Position numbers and translations under genes: made by a program. A DNA stretch of 64,000 nt from Bryobacterales bacterium (GTDB lineage Bacteria > Acidobacteriota > Terriglobia > Bryobacterales > Bryobacteraceae), in the NCBI GenBank assembly GCA_016789905.1, contig JAEUQC010000025.1, positions 1 through 64,000 on the forward strand. Reading direction: 5' to 3'. The notes beneath the pieces are model-generated. The model was not told the DNA's origin, searched no databases, and worked only from the letters and a program-made list of their open reading frames with translations. Shown here piece by piece: positions 1 to 9,477 of the stretch (within the stretch, counting starts at the first letter, position 1; each line of letters starts with the position of its first letter).

Positions 1-6
1 ACCGCT

Positions 7-999
7 ATGCCGCCGCCTGCGCTTTCTATCGTCATTCCGATCCACAACGAAGAGCCCGCGATTCTCCGGTTATACGACCGGTTGACGCGGGTGCTTGAGA
101 CAATTGGCCGTAAATACGAGATTATCTTTATTGACGACGCCTCCACAGACCGCTCGTTTGACCTGCTGGCGAATCTAGTCGAAACCGACGCCCGGCTAAA
201 AGTCATTCGCCTTCGGCGGAACTTCGGGCAGACCGCGGCCCTCGCCGCCGGGTTTGATGAAGCGGCGGGAGCGGTGATCATCTCTCTCGACGGCGACCTG
301 CAGCATGAGCCGGAAGACATCCCCGCGTTGCTGGAAAAAATCGACCAGGGTTACGACCTGGCCTCCGGCTGGCGCAAGAACCGGATTGACAACGCGGTAA
401 CGCGAAAGATCCCATCGCGCATCGCCAACTGGCTGATGAAAAAGGCGAGCGGCGTGGATCTGCACGATTTCGGCACCACGTTCAAAGCCTACCGCGCGGA
501 AATCCTGAAAGACATCAATCTTTACGGCGAATTGCACCGGTTCATTCCCGCGCTCGCCAGTTTCTACGGCGCCCGCATTATCGAAGTCCCCATCAAGAAC
601 GTCCCGCGCGGAGCCGGGCAGTCCCATTACGGGCTGGGCCGCACATTCAAGGTGTTCTTCGATATCATCACCATCCGGTTCCTGCTAACTTATTTCACGC
701 GGCCCATGCACTTTTTCGGTAAGTATGGACTTATAGGCGCAGGCGCGGGCGGCGCGATCCTGACTTACCTGTTCTTTTACAAGTTGCTGTTCATGGAACG
801 CGACCTTTTGGCGATGCATGGCCCGCTGATGGCGGCAGGCGGCCTGCTGCTTTTGGCCGGGCTGATGCTCTTTTGCACCGGCTTTCTCGGCGAAGTGCTG
901 ATTCGGACCTACTTCGAAAGCCAGGGACGGCGAATCTACGCCGTCCGCGAAGTGCGCGCTCGCAAGGATTCCAGCCCGGCCGAACGAACCGAACGCTAG
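7..999 (+). CDS. Glycosyltransferase family 2, polyprenyl-phosphate sugar transferase type
   Basis: This 330-residue protein looks like a membrane-bound GT-A glycosyltransferase of the dolichol/undecaprenyl-phosphate mannosyl- or ArnC-like kind, moving a sugar from a nucleotide donor to a lipid carrier at the inner membrane. The catalytic domain fills residues 5-225, with the nucleotide-binding FIDDAS at 41-46 and the metal-binding LDGDLQ at 94-99. Two hydrophobic segments follow at about 241-262 and 274-299, the usual C-terminal anchor of this family. The length matches the family. The ATG lies six bases into the window, so its upstream partner cannot be seen. It converges with the TrmB-type regulator two bases beyond its stop. 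The donor and acceptor cannot be told from sequence. Confidence 0.88.
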   Translation: MPPPALSIVIPIHNEEPAILRLYDRLTRVLETIGRKYEIIFIDDASTDRSFDLLANLVETDARLKVIRLRRNFGQTAALAAGFDEAAGAVIISLDGDLQHEPEDIPALLEKIDQGYDLASGWRKNRIDNAVTRKIPSRIANWLMKKASGVDLHDFGTTFKAYRAEILKDINLYGELHRFIPALASFYGARIIEVPIKNVPRGAGQSHYGLGRTFKVFFDIITIRFLLTYFTRPMHFFGKYGLIGAGAGGAILTYLFFYKLLFMERDLLAMHGPLMAAGGLLLLAGLMLFCTGFLGEVLIRTYFESQGRRIYAVREVRARKDSSPAERTER

Positions 1000-1001
1000 A
1001 G

Positions 1002-1835
1002 TCAGGCGTGGCGCGCGGGCATGGCGATGGAGCGGCGCCAGTAGTCCTCAAACAGGCCCTGCATGGCCTCCGATAACCCGCCATGATCGAAAACCACCGC
1101 GGTCCAGGTTGGCCGTGTAATCACCGGGTCAAGCAGTGCGATCATCCCGCGCTTGCCGTCAAATAACGCGAGCTTCAATGGCAACGACGGCACCTGACTG
1201 ACTTCCACGCCGATATCGATGAACTCCATCAGCCGGCGGCGATGTTCGTCGTCCAGCGTTCCGACTTCCACGAGCAGGCGGCAGCGAACGCCACGCTGAC
1301 GCGCGGCTTTCACCAAGTCGTCGTTCAACGGGTCCACCGCATAGGGCGGACGGGAAAATTCCAGATACTCCGCTTGCACTTCGCCGATCATCCGGCGGTA
1401 CTCGGCGGCCGTCTGCAAGGGTTCACTCACAATCCGCAGGAAGTCCAGCGTGCCACGGCCTCCTTGCCCTTCCGAGTACGACGCGTTGAGATCCTCCACC
1501 AGATCGGTGGCGAAGCGGGATTGTTCGGTGAGTTCCTGCTGCAGGTGCTGCGCCCTGCGCGCGAAGTACGCCGGGATGGCCAACGACGGCTCAACGGCGG
1601 AAAAGAGCTTTGTCTTTTCGCGCACCACCTGCGCGAAGCCCTTTTCCACCAACGAATCCAGGACTTCGTAGATCTTCTGCCGAGGAACATGCGCCCTCGC
1701 CGCTAATTCCAACGCCTTGAACTTCGGGTGGCCCACCAGTACCAGGTAGGATCGTGCCTCATACGCGTTGAGCCCAATCTGCTGTAAGCGCTTCCAGAAT
1801 CTTTGATACTCAACTTCAGGTAAATCATTAGGCAT
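1002..1835 (-). CDS. TrmB-type transcriptional regulator
   Basis: This 277-residue protein has an N-terminal winged helix (about residues 15-80, containing LNAYEARSYLVLVG and the recognition-helix-like VPRQKIYEVLDSLVEKG) and a C-terminal sensor region with VRCRLLVEVG and a final WRRSIAMP. That layout matches TrmB family regulators, which in archaea control sugar uptake and which also occur scattered in bacteria. It is read divergently from the MoxR/VWA pair, with about 140 bp between the two starts, so those genes or itself are the simplest guess for its target. A TAAAAT hexamer (minus strand, 1855-1850) lies 14 bases before the ATG and could be its -10 element. The effector is unknown. Confidence 0.82.
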   Translation of the reverse strand: MPNDLPEVEYQRFWKRLQQIGLNAYEARSYLVLVGHPKFKALELAARAHVPRQKIYEVLDSLVEKGFAQVVREKTKLFSAVEPSLAIPAYFARRAQHLQQELTEQSRFATDLVEDLNASYSEGQGGRGTLDFLRIVSEPLQTAAEYRRMIGEVQAEYLEFSRPPYAVDPLNDDLVKAARQRGVRCRLLVEVGTLDDEHRRRLMEFIDIGVEVSQVPSLPLKLALFDGKRGMIALLDPVITRPTWTAVVFDHGGLSEAMQGLFEDYWRRSIAMPARHA

Positions 1836-1930
1836 TGGACTTATCTTTCATTTTAGAACGGCTCCGTTACGATTCGTACTCATTACCACTGTCACGAGGT
1901 GTATGCCGGATTCTATCAGTTGTTGGCCAG

Positions 1931-1960
1931 TTCCGGGTAATCCCTTGCCCCTGCTACAAT
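1931..1960 (+). promoter_or_regulatory. Candidate promoter for the MoxR/VWA pair
   Basis: TTCCGG (1931-1936) and TACAAT (1955-1960) are 18 bases apart. The -10 match is good and the -35 weak. Transcription would begin near 1967, just before the G-rich ribosome binding site at 1966-1976 and the GTG at 1979. This fits the shorter start chosen for the ATPase and argues against a start near 1835. Confidence 0.4.
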
Positions 1961-1978
1961 CACGTGGGGGGAAAAAGC

Positions 1979-3487
1979 GTGGCTGCAACGGAATTGAGAC
2001 CGTCCACTGTTGGCGAACTGAAGGCGAGTCCGTGGGTGGAGCGTTGTCAGCCTTCCAGAACCGTTAAGGAAGAGGTTCGCGAGAATCTCATCGCCCGGCT
2101 TCGTTCCGGTGAAACGCTGTTTCCTGGGGTTCATGGCTACGGCGACACGGTGATCCCTCAAGTGGTCAACGCCCTCCTGTCCCGGCATAATTTCATTCTC
2201 CTTGGTCTGCGCGGACAGGCAAAAACCCGGTTGATCCGGATGATAACCAGCCTGCTCGATGAATGGATCCCTTGCATTGCCGGCTCGGAAATCAAAGATC
2301 ACCCGCTGGCGCCGGTATCGGCGTTCGGCCGGCAACAAATCGCGTCTCTGGGTGAGTCCACTCCTATCGCGTGGCTATCTCGTGCAGATCGATACATCGA
2401 AAAGCTGGCCACGCCGGACGTCACCATCGCCGACATGATCGGCGATATCGACCCCATTAAGGCGGCCAGACAGGGCCACGATATCGGAAGCGATCTGAAC
2501 ATTCATTTTGGCCTGTTGCCGCGCGCGAACCGTGGTTTGTTTGCGGTGAACGAGTTGCCCGATCTGGCTGGGAAGATCCAGGTAGGTTTGTTCAACATCA
2601 TGCAGGAAGGCGATGTCCAGATTAAAGGGTTTCCCGTTCGCCTGCCATTGGACGTGTTGCTCATCTTCACCGCCAATCCGGAGGATTACACTGCCCGCGG
2701 AAAGATCATTACGCCCCTGAAAGATCGCATCGGAAGCGAAATCCGGACCCACTATCCATCCACGCTGGAAGAGGGGCTTGCCATCACCGCGCAGGAGGCA
2801 TGGACAGCACGCGCCAACGCCGCCCAAGTGACCGTTCCCAAATACATTCGAGAGGTCGTGGAAGCCATAGCTTTCCTGGCCCGCGAAGACAAGAAGATCG
2901 ACCGGCGTTCCGGCGTCTCCCAGCGGCTTCCAATCTCCGTGCTCGAAAATGTCGTCTCCAATGCCGAGCGGCGGGCGATCCAGAACGCCGAAAGCGAGGC
3001 CGTTCCCCGAATCGCGGATGTTTACAGCGCGTTGCCATCGATCACCGGAAAGATTGAACTCGAGTATGAGGGCGAACTAAAGGGGCCGGAGACGGTGGCC
3101 CGGGAACTGATCCGTATGGCGGTGGGCCGCGTCTACAGCAGGTATTTTGAGGGCGTAAACGTCGCGATGACGGTGAAGTACTTTGAGCGCGGTGGAACCT
3201 TGCGGGTGGACGCCGCCACCGGTTCTTCGGCGTTGATTGAACAACTGATGCTGGTCGATGGGCTGATGGAAAAAACCCGGGCCCTCGGACTGAGCGCCAA
3301 CGAACCGGACGCTGTACGAGCCGCCGCCGGCGAGTTCATTCTAGAGGGGTTGTACGCCCATCGGCGGATCAGCCGGAACGAAGCGACGGGGTTTTCGGCC
3401 CCCGAAGACCGGCGCCGGAACGACGAAACTGGCAACGCGGAAGATTCGCCGCCTGCGCGCCCGCCGAAGCGGCGCCAGTTCAATTAG
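1979..3487 (+). CDS. MoxR-like / magnesium-chelatase-type AAA+ ATPase
   Basis: An AAA+ ATPase of the MoxR/ChlI branch, 502 residues from the GTG at 1979. Walker A is GLRGQAKT (residues 76-83) and the Walker B-like strand is LFAVNEL (187-193), followed by IFTANPEDY, typical of the sensor-1 region. Such ATPases remodel or insert cofactors into partner proteins together with a VWA-domain protein, and a VWA gene follows after nine bases. The frame is open from 1835, but the extra 48 residues show no family resemblance, while GGGGGGAAAAA sits just before the GTG. The C-terminal 30 residues are charged and Pro/Arg rich. The client protein is not evident in the window. Confidence 0.85.
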   Translation: MAATELRPSTVGELKASPWVERCQPSRTVKEEVRENLIARLRSGETLFPGVHGYGDTVIPQVVNALLSRHNFILLGLRGQAKTRLIRMITSLLDEWIPCIAGSEIKDHPLAPVSAFGRQQIASLGESTPIAWLSRADRYIEKLATPDVTIADMIGDIDPIKAARQGHDIGSDLNIHFGLLPRANRGLFAVNELPDLAGKIQVGLFNIMQEGDVQIKGFPVRLPLDVLLIFTANPEDYTARGKIITPLKDRIGSEIRTHYPSTLEEGLAITAQEAWTARANAAQVTVPKYIREVVEAIAFLAREDKKIDRRSGVSQRLPISVLENVVSNAERRAIQNAESEAVPRIADVYSALPSITGKIELEYEGELKGPETVARELIRMAVGRVYSRYFEGVNVAMTVKYFERGGTLRVDAATGSSALIEQLMLVDGLMEKTRALGLSANEPDAVRAAAGEFILEGLYAHRRISRNEATGFSAPEDRRRNDETGNAEDSPPARPPKRRQFN

Positions 3488-3496
3488 GAACCCGGA

Positions 3497-4684
3497 ATGC
3501 GCTGGATCGAATACTCTCAATTCGTTGAAGACGACTTTGGCGTTTCGGCCGAGGATTTGATGCGAACTCTCTCGGACTACTTCCTCCGGAGCGGCTTTCA
3601 AGATCCATACGGCGGCTATCCGTTTCGCGAAGACTCGCTTGACGGGCTTCACGAGGCAATCCGGCAGGCGCTCGAAAACGGGGACCTAATCCCGCCCGGC
3701 GAATGGGACCGGCTGACTCCGGAGCAGCAGGAGGGACTGCTCGACCGGCTGGCCGAAAAACTGATGACCGATGGCTACGTGGCCGATCCGCCGCCGGGTC
3801 CCGGCCGGCAGGGCGATGCCGGCAACGAAGTCCGCGTGGAGACCACGGATAAGGCACTTGATTTCCTTGGATACAAAACGTTAAAAGACCTGCTCGGTTC
3901 GCTGGGCCGGTCCAGCTTCGGAGCCCACGATACGCGCGACATGGCTACGGGTGTGGAAGCCACTGGCGCGTCTAAACTGTATGAGTTCGGCGACACGCTG
4001 AATCTCGACGTGACCGCCACGCTCTCCGGCGCGCTTCGCCGCGGCGGGACCACGGAAATCGAATATCAAGACCTGCATGTCCACCAGAGCGAGTACCAAA
4101 GCAGTTGCGCCACGGTATTGCTGCTGGATTGTTCGCACAGCATGATTCTGTACGGCGAAGATCGTTTCACTCCCGCCAAACGCGTTGCCCTGGCTCTGGC
4201 CCACCTGATTCGGACCCAATATCCGGGCGACTCACTACGCCTGGTTCTGTTCCATGACACCGCCGAGGAGTTGCGGCTCCCGGAACTGGCCAGAGTGCAG
4301 GTAGGGCCCTTCCACACGAACACACGGGACGGACTTATCATGGCGCAGCGAATCCTTCAGCAAGAGAAGAAGGACATGAAGCAGATCATCATGATCACCG
4401 ACGGCAAGCCTTCGGCGCTCACCTTGGACAATGGCCAGATCTACAAGAATCCGTTTGGACTGGACCCGCTAGTTATCTCTCGCACGCTCGATGAAGTGAG
4501 CCGTTGCAAGCGACAGGGCATTCTAATCAATACCTTCATGTTGGCCACGAACTACGATCTGGTGAACTTCGTCCACAAAGTTACGGAACTCTGCCGGGGA
4601 AAAGCCTATTTCACAACTCCACAGACGCTTGGCCAGTATTTGTTAATGGACTACATGAACCGAAAGACCCGCACGGTTCACTAG
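3497..4684 (+). CDS. VWA-domain protein, partner of the MoxR-type ATPase
   Basis: A 395-residue cytoplasmic protein whose C-terminal half is a von Willebrand factor A domain. The metal-ion-dependent adhesion site is visible as DCSHS at residues 211-215, with a further MIDAS-type aspartate in the TDG at 301-303. The N-terminal 200 residues are acidic and helical with no family I recognise. No signal peptide or membrane segment is present. It follows the ATPase by nine bases and is surely co-transcribed; MoxR and VWA proteins act as an ATPase-adaptor pair. Its stop codon interlocks with that of the convergent histidine kinase in a CTAG at 4681-4684. Confidence 0.85.
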   Translation: MRWIEYSQFVEDDFGVSAEDLMRTLSDYFLRSGFQDPYGGYPFREDSLDGLHEAIRQALENGDLIPPGEWDRLTPEQQEGLLDRLAEKLMTDGYVADPPPGPGRQGDAGNEVRVETTDKALDFLGYKTLKDLLGSLGRSSFGAHDTRDMATGVEATGASKLYEFGDTLNLDVTATLSGALRRGGTTEIEYQDLHVHQSEYQSSCATVLLLDCSHSMILYGEDRFTPAKRVALALAHLIRTQYPGDSLRLVLFHDTAEELRLPELARVQVGPFHTNTRDGLIMAQRILQQEKKDMKQIIMITDGKPSALTLDNGQIYKNPFGLDPLVISRTLDEVSRCKRQGILINTFMLATNYDLVNFVHKVTELCRGKAYFTTPQTLGQYLLMDYMNRKTRTVH

Positions 4685-6774
4685 AGGGCCGGGGACACGC
4701 GCCTGGGGATCGAAGCCAGAGCACCGGCCAACTCCTCCCGGTTAATCGGTTTCGCCAGGAATCCATCCATTCCGAATTGACTGGCCTTTTTACGTTCTTC
4801 CCCGGAAACACCGGCCGTCAACGCGATAATGGGGACCCGCGAAATAGCACCTTCCAGTTTGCGGATTTCAACGGTTGCTTCGTACCCATCCATTTCCGGC
4901 ATATGGCAATCCATGAAGACAACATCGTAGAAGCCTGTCCGGCACATCGCCAATGCCTCAAGTCCGTTCGACGCCAGATGCACGGTCACGCCCAGGCGCT
5001 TCAACAGTGCTTGCGCAACACGTTGATTCACCAGATTATCCTCGACAACCAGGACTTCTAACCCTGCCAACGAGCGCGGCATGGAATTCGCTTGCGGCTT
5101 GTTTTGGTCCGTAGCGCGGGCGGGCGCGACGATCACGTTGAACCGAAACTCGCTTCCCTCGCCGGGCTCGCTCTTGACGGAAAGGTCTCCTCCCATCAAA
5201 CGAACCAGTTGACGGGAAATGGAAAGTCCTAAACCAGTGCCGCCGTAGCGACGGGTTGTAGAAGCGTCCACTTGGCGAAATTTTTCGAAAATCGCCTCCT
5301 GCTGGGCTTTCGGGATGCCAATGCCCGTGTCGCGCACACGGAACTGAACGGAGATCTTTCCATTGAGCGTTTCGGCGCCCAAGCCGATTTCAACCGAGCC
5401 GGTGTTGGTGAACTTAATGGCATTATTGACGAGATTCGTGAGTACTTGGCGAATACGAAGTCCATCGCCCTGCACCAGCGCGGGAAGGTCTTCCGGGATC
5501 GTCGCAAGGATACGGATGCCTTTCCGGCGCGCCGCCGCTTCGAAGGTCTTTTCCACCTGCTCCACCAGGCGACGCAGGGAGAACGGCGTCGTCTCCAGCA
5601 GCAGAACACCGGAATCGATCTTGGATTGATCGAGGATTTGATTCAGCAAGTCCAACTGGCTGATGGCGGACTCCCGAATGGTCTCTATCTGCTCGCGGGT
5701 CTCCGGATCCGTGACCGTGTCCAGCATCAAATCAGCCGTTCCCAGCACACCGTTCATTGGCGTGCGGATCTCGTGGCTGACATTGGCGAGAAACTCAGAT
5801 TGTAGGGTGCGTGACCTTTCAGCGGCGGTGCGCGCCTCCCGCAGATTCCCGATCAGCCAAACAAGCAGGCCGATGACGATGCCCATAATCGCGCAGGCAA
5901 CCATCAACCACCTGACGCTTCTGCTTTGCTCCTGCAACCGCAGAACTTGGCGAACATCGGTGCTGGAGAACGAAAACCAGCGCTCCGCCGCGGCAAATAC
6001 AGAACCGTCCGTCATCATTTCATCGATATGATCCCGCAGGAGATCAGCCAGCGGGGCGAGTTCTTTGCGCGAAAACAGGCTGAGCGGGTCCGTCGATGCT
6101 GGCATCGGCTTGATGCCAAGACGAGTTTCCCGGCACCCTTCGGGCCGGTTCAGCAGTAACCCCTCTACCGTTCGTATGTCAAGAAACGCCAGGCTGGCCT
6201 TGCCCTCACATACAGCTTGCATCACTCCGGGCCGGCTGGGGACAGCAAGAATCGCAGCTCCTCGGAAGAGCCTTTCAGCCATGGCACGGGTAGCCAGCCG
6301 GTCCATCACCGCAATTGGCATTTCCCGAAAATCTTCTGACACGCGGGTAAATCGTGACCGGTCCCATACAAACGCGTGCAGGTCCTCGCTCCACGGCCGG
6401 GTCTGATGAAGTATCGGGTACTCGCCCTTCCGGTAGTATCCCACCGGCCAAAGGTCAATCATCCCTGCTTGGAACGCCGCCCTCGAACCGCGCGGACAAT
6501 ACACCCACTGCAGTTGGATGCCGGCACGCCGGGCGGCCTCATTCAGGACATCGACGGCGAATCCAGACGCACCCCCATCCGGGGACCAGTCATAATTCGG
6601 CGGGTTATGATCAACGCCAATGCGAAAGGACCCGCCGCGATAGCGCTCCGCCTGCCGATAACCGTAATAATTCCAAGCCACCAAAAGAGCGAAACACACG
6701 CCCCCCACGCTGAAGAGTACCGAGACCGGTACGAAGCGCCACCTCCGGCTAGCCCGGCTTTTGCTGATTTGCAC
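4681..6774 (-). CDS. Hybrid sensor histidine kinase with periplasmic solute-binding sensor domain
   Basis: A 697-residue membrane sensor kinase. The order is: transmembrane segment (about 16-36), periplasmic family-3 solute-binding domain (about 48-270), second transmembrane segment (288-309), HisKA with the phosphorylated histidine H334 in NVSHEIRTPMNG, HATPase with N-box NLVNNAIKF, DTGIGIPK and GGTGLGLSIS (to about 548), and a C-terminal receiver with VVEDN and phosphoacceptor D622 in FMDCHMPEMDG. The layout is like BvgS/EvgS but simpler: there is no PAS or HPt domain. No response regulator lies beside it, so the output partner must be elsewhere. The start codon is GTG. The ligand is probably an amino acid or similar small molecule, judged only from the sensor family. 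Confidence 0.9.
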   Translation of the reverse strand: MQISKSRASRRWRFVPVSVLFSVGGVCFALLVAWNYYGYRQAERYRGGSFRIGVDHNPPNYDWSPDGGASGFAVDVLNEAARRAGIQLQWVYCPRGSRAAFQAGMIDLWPVGYYRKGEYPILHQTRPWSEDLHAFVWDRSRFTRVSEDFREMPIAVMDRLATRAMAERLFRGAAILAVPSRPGVMQAVCEGKASLAFLDIRTVEGLLLNRPEGCRETRLGIKPMPASTDPLSLFSRKELAPLADLLRDHIDEMMTDGSVFAAAERWFSFSSTDVRQVLRLQEQSRSVRWLMVACAIMGIVIGLLVWLIGNLREARTAAERSRTLQSEFLANVSHEIRTPMNGVLGTADLMLDTVTDPETREQIETIRESAISQLDLLNQILDQSKIDSGVLLLETTPFSLRRLVEQVEKTFEAAARRKGIRILATIPEDLPALVQGDGLRIRQVLTNLVNNAIKFTNTGSVEIGLGAETLNGKISVQFRVRDTGIGIPKAQQEAIFEKFRQVDASTTRRYGGTGLGLSISRQLVRLMGGDLSVKSEPGEGSEFRFNVIVAPARATDQNKPQANSMPRSLAGLEVLVVEDNLVNQRVAQALLKRLGVTVHLASNGLEALAMCRTGFYDVVFMDCHMPEMDGYEATVEIRKLEGAISRVPIIALTAGVSGEERKKASQFGMDGFLAKPINREELAGALASIPRRVSPAL

Positions 6775-6861
6775 CGTACTCGTGAAGCTCCAATGACCTT
6801 ATCGGCAAAAAGAGCATAACTTTTGTTTGCGTGTTTGAATTCTCCCAATAACAATGGTTGG

Positions 6862-7812
6862 ATGCAACTACAAATGCTTGGAAACAGCGACCTGAAGATC
6901 ACCCCGCTTGGTGTGGGCGCCTGGGCGATGGGCGGCGGCGGGTGGGCATTCGGCTGGGGCCCGCAGGACGACGCCGATTCAGTGGCAGCGGTACACGCCG
7001 CGTTGGACGCGGGCTGGAACTGGATTGATACTGCGGCGGTTTACGGACTGGGGCACGCCGAGATCGTGGTTGGTAAGGCCGTCCGGGAACGGACCGCCAA
7101 ACCATACGTTTTCACGAAGTGCGCGCGCATCTGGGACGAAAACCGGCAGATCGGCAAACGGTTGAAAGCCGAATCGGTGAAAAAGGAATGCGAAGACAGT
7201 CTGCGCAGGCTGGGAATGGATACGATCGACCTGTACCAGATCCACTGGCCGGAGCCGGACGAGGACATCGAAGAGGGGTGGAAGGCGATGTCCGAATTGA
7301 AGGCGGAGGGGAAGGTGCGGTGGATTGGTATTTCCAACTTTAGCCGCCGGCAGATGGAACGAATCGCCCCGATCGCAGCCATCACCTCGCTGCAACCGCC
7401 ATATAGCCTCGTTTCGCCGGAGATAGAAAGCGAAATCCTGCCCTATTGCGCGGAGAACAACATAGGCACCCTGGTATACTCCCCCATGAAATCGGGATTA
7501 TTGAGCGGCTCAATGACACGAGAGCGCATAGCCGCCATGCCGCAGGACGATTTCCGGCAGCGGACGCCGAACTTCCAGGAACCGCTATTGAGCAGAAACC
7601 TTGCACTCGTGGAAGTGCTGCGCGCCATCGGGGCGCGTCACGGCCGCACACCCGGCGAGGTGGCTATCGCCTGGACATTGCGTCGCCCGGAAGTTACAGG
7701 GGCGATTGTCGGGCTGCGTTCCCCCGCGCAACTGGAAGGAGTGAAGGGTGCGGCGACGTTCCGCCTTAGCCCGGAGGAACTCGCCGAGATCGAAGCGTTT
7801 CGAAATCGCTAA
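6862..7812 (+). CDS. Aldo/keto reductase
   Basis: An NADPH-dependent oxidoreductase of the aldo/keto reductase superfamily, 316 residues from the ATG at 6862. The catalytic tetrad is readable as D56 and Y61 (DTAAVYGLGHAE), K86 (FTKC) and H128 (YQIHWPEP). The strand LGVGAWAMGGGGW and the C-terminal GAIVGLRSPAQLEG, part of the NADP-binding region, are typical of the YhdN/IolS-like subgroup. The frame extends upstream to a TTG at 6823, but the family begins at MQLQMLGNSDL. TAACAAT at 6849-6855 lies six bases before the ATG and may be a -10 element of a leaderless transcript. The DinB-like gene follows after 28 bases. The substrate cannot be inferred. Confidence 0.9.
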   Translation: MQLQMLGNSDLKITPLGVGAWAMGGGGWAFGWGPQDDADSVAAVHAALDAGWNWIDTAAVYGLGHAEIVVGKAVRERTAKPYVFTKCARIWDENRQIGKRLKAESVKKECEDSLRRLGMDTIDLYQIHWPEPDEDIEEGWKAMSELKAEGKVRWIGISNFSRRQMERIAPIAAITSLQPPYSLVSPEIESEILPYCAENNIGTLVYSPMKSGLLSGSMTRERIAAMPQDDFRQRTPNFQEPLLSRNLALVEVLRAIGARHGRTPGEVAIAWTLRRPEVTGAIVGLRSPAQLEGVKGAATFRLSPEELAEIEAFRNR

Positions 7813-7840
7813 GCATTTTGGACGGAGAAAGGCACGGACG

Positions 7841-8323
7841 ATGGAACCTTGGCTGGCAGGACGGTTTTCCCACTTGGCGCCCATCCCGCGCCTGTTGTGC
7901 TGCTCGCTGGAGTTGTCGATGACGGACGTGCGGCGCTGGACGGCGCCGCTCTCCGATGCGCAGTTGTGGCAAAGGCACGGTGAGGCAGGCAGCGCCGGTT
8001 TTCAACTACGCCATCTGGCAGGGAGCGTCGACCGATTGACGACCTATGCGCGCCAGGAGTCGCTCACTGCGGAACAACTGGCGTTCTTGCGGGGGGAAGC
8101 TGCTGCCGGAGCGTCGAAGGAAGAACTGTTGGCGGGACTGGAGGAATCCTACGCGGCAGCGGCGGCTTTCGCCGGGTCGGCCACGGATTTCGAATCGCCT
8201 CGCTTCATCGGCAGACAGCGGCTGGAAACCCCGCTGGGGGTGCTGCTGGCCCACATCGCCGAACACACCCAGCGGCACACCGGGCAGTTGATCGTGCTTT
8301 GCAAGTTTGCAGGCGCGCGCTGA
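7841..8323 (+). CDS. DinB-like metal-binding four-helix protein
   Basis: A 160-residue protein of the DinB/YfiT-like fold. Members bind a metal through three histidines and often act in thiol-dependent transfer reactions; most are uncharacterised. Histidines fit that pattern: HLAGSVDRL in the middle and HIAEHTQRHTGQL near the C-terminus. The ATG at 7841 is chosen because GGAGAAAGG (7824-7832) precedes it; an upstream in-frame extension to 7748 overlaps the reductase and looks non-coding. It is probably co-transcribed with the aldo/keto reductase. It converges with the HtrA gene, the stops lying eight bases apart. Confidence 0.75.
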   Translation: MEPWLAGRFSHLAPIPRLLCCSLELSMTDVRRWTAPLSDAQLWQRHGEAGSAGFQLRHLAGSVDRLTTYARQESLTAEQLAFLRGEAAAGASKEELLAGLEESYAAAAAFAGSATDFESPRFIGRQRLETPLGVLLAHIAEHTQRHTGQLIVLCKFAGAR

Positions 8324-8331
8324 TCGCAGGC

Positions 8332-9477
8332 TTAGATGTCGTCCGGGGCTTCGCCCAATGTGACGGTGACTTTGGCGCTGCGCCCGTTGCGGAAAACGGT
8401 CAACTCCATGACGTCGCCAGCGCGTTTCTTGGCGAGCGCCTGGGCGATGGCATCGCGCGCCTCGCAGGGCTTGCCGTCGATGGCCATAATCAGGTCACCG
8501 CCAACGCCGACTTCGTAATTACCAATAATGACAAACTCGCGAGGGCCGCGTATCCCGGCTCGCTCGGCGGCCGTGCCCCGCTGGACATTCTGGACAAGCA
8601 ACCCGCCGTCAGCCGGCAGGCGCAATGCCTCTGCCCACTCGCCGGAAACCAGGATCGTCTGCACACCGAAGAAGGGGCGCTTAAAGCTCTTGCCGGCTCG
8701 ATAATCGGTCAGCATCATCTTCGCCTTCGCCACCGGCATGGCAAAGCCAATTCCAATGTTCCCGCCCGGGCCGTAAATGGCCGTGTTGATGCCGATGACG
8801 TTGCCCTGAGAGTCCAACAACGGACCTCCGGAGTTGCCGGGGTTGATAGCCGCGTCGGTCTGGATCATTCCTTCCAACTCCCGGTTGTTTTCGTCGCGGA
8901 TGTTTCGCTTCAGGCTACTGATGATACCGGTAGTCAGCGTTCCATCCAGGCCAAACGGATTCCCAATTGCGAGCACCTTCTGCCCCACCTGAAGAGGGTC
9001 GGAATCCCCCAGCCGGAGAAACGGCAGTTTTTTGCGAGGAGTAATGCGCAGCAAGCCCAAATCGTTGCCCGGGTCTTTGGCCAGCACTTCGGCATCGTAT
9101 TTTGACTGGTCGGAGAACGTCACAACAACCTTTTGCCCGCCGCCCAGGACGTGATTGTTCGTGAGAATGAGGCCCTTTTCCCCGTCAATAACGAACCCGG
9201 AACCGGTTTCGCGGCTGGGAATCATCTCCTGAAACCACCCGCGCCGGTACACCGTGCTGGAAATATTCACCGTGGCTGACCGGGCCTGCTTGTAGATGTC
9301 AATATTGTTGAGTTCGTCCGAACTCAAACCAGCGCCGCTAACCTTGGCCTCCTGGAACAACGGCGTATCCGCGATCGCCACCGCGGACGGGAAAAACCGG
9401 GTCTTGGCGATGGAGGTCAGGTAAACGAACCCTCCGGCGAAAATGCCAGCCATGATGAGATAACGGAAGCGTTTCAT
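8332..9477 (-). CDS. HtrA/Deg-type serine protease with one PDZ domain
   Basis: A 381-residue envelope protease, most like DegS/HtrA. An N-terminal membrane anchor (about residues 6-21) is followed by a trypsin-like domain with the catalytic triad H109 (TNNHVLGG), D139 (GNDLGLL) and S216 (NPGNSGGPLL), then a single PDZ domain (about 275-375). Such proteases degrade or sense misfolded proteins in the periplasm, and DegS-type members trigger regulated proteolysis of anti-sigma factors. It is the last gene of the hemL-folD-coaE operon, its ATG overlapping the coaE stop as ATGA (9477-9474). An ECF-like sigma and anti-sigma-like pair sits 10 kb away, but any link is speculation. Confidence 0.93.
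   Translation of the reverse strand: MKRFRYLIMAGIFAGGFVYLTSIAKTRFFPSAVAIADTPLFQEAKVSGAGLSSDELNNIDIYKQARSATVNISSTVYRRGWFQEMIPSRETGSGFVIDGEKGLILTNNHVLGGGQKVVVTFSDQSKYDAEVLAKDPGNDLGLLRITPRKKLPFLRLGDSDPLQVGQKVLAIGNPFGLDGTLTTGIISSLKRNIRDENNRELEGMIQTDAAINPGNSGGPLLDSQGNVIGINTAIYGPGGNIGIGFAMPVAKAKMMLTDYRAGKSFKRPFFGVQTILVSGEWAEALRLPADGGLLVQNVQRGTAAERAGIRGPREFVIIGNYEVGVGGDLIMAIDGKPCEARDAIAQALAKKRAGDVMELTVFRNGRSAKVTVTLGEAPDDI

Noticed and set aside
1835..1978. Upstream extension of the MoxR ATPase
   Set aside because: Forty-eight residues without family likeness; a TACAAT and a G-rich ribosome binding site support GTG at 1979.
8299..9105. A plus-strand frame opposite the HtrA gene
   Set aside because: No family resemblance; the minus strand has the full catalytic triad and PDZ domain.
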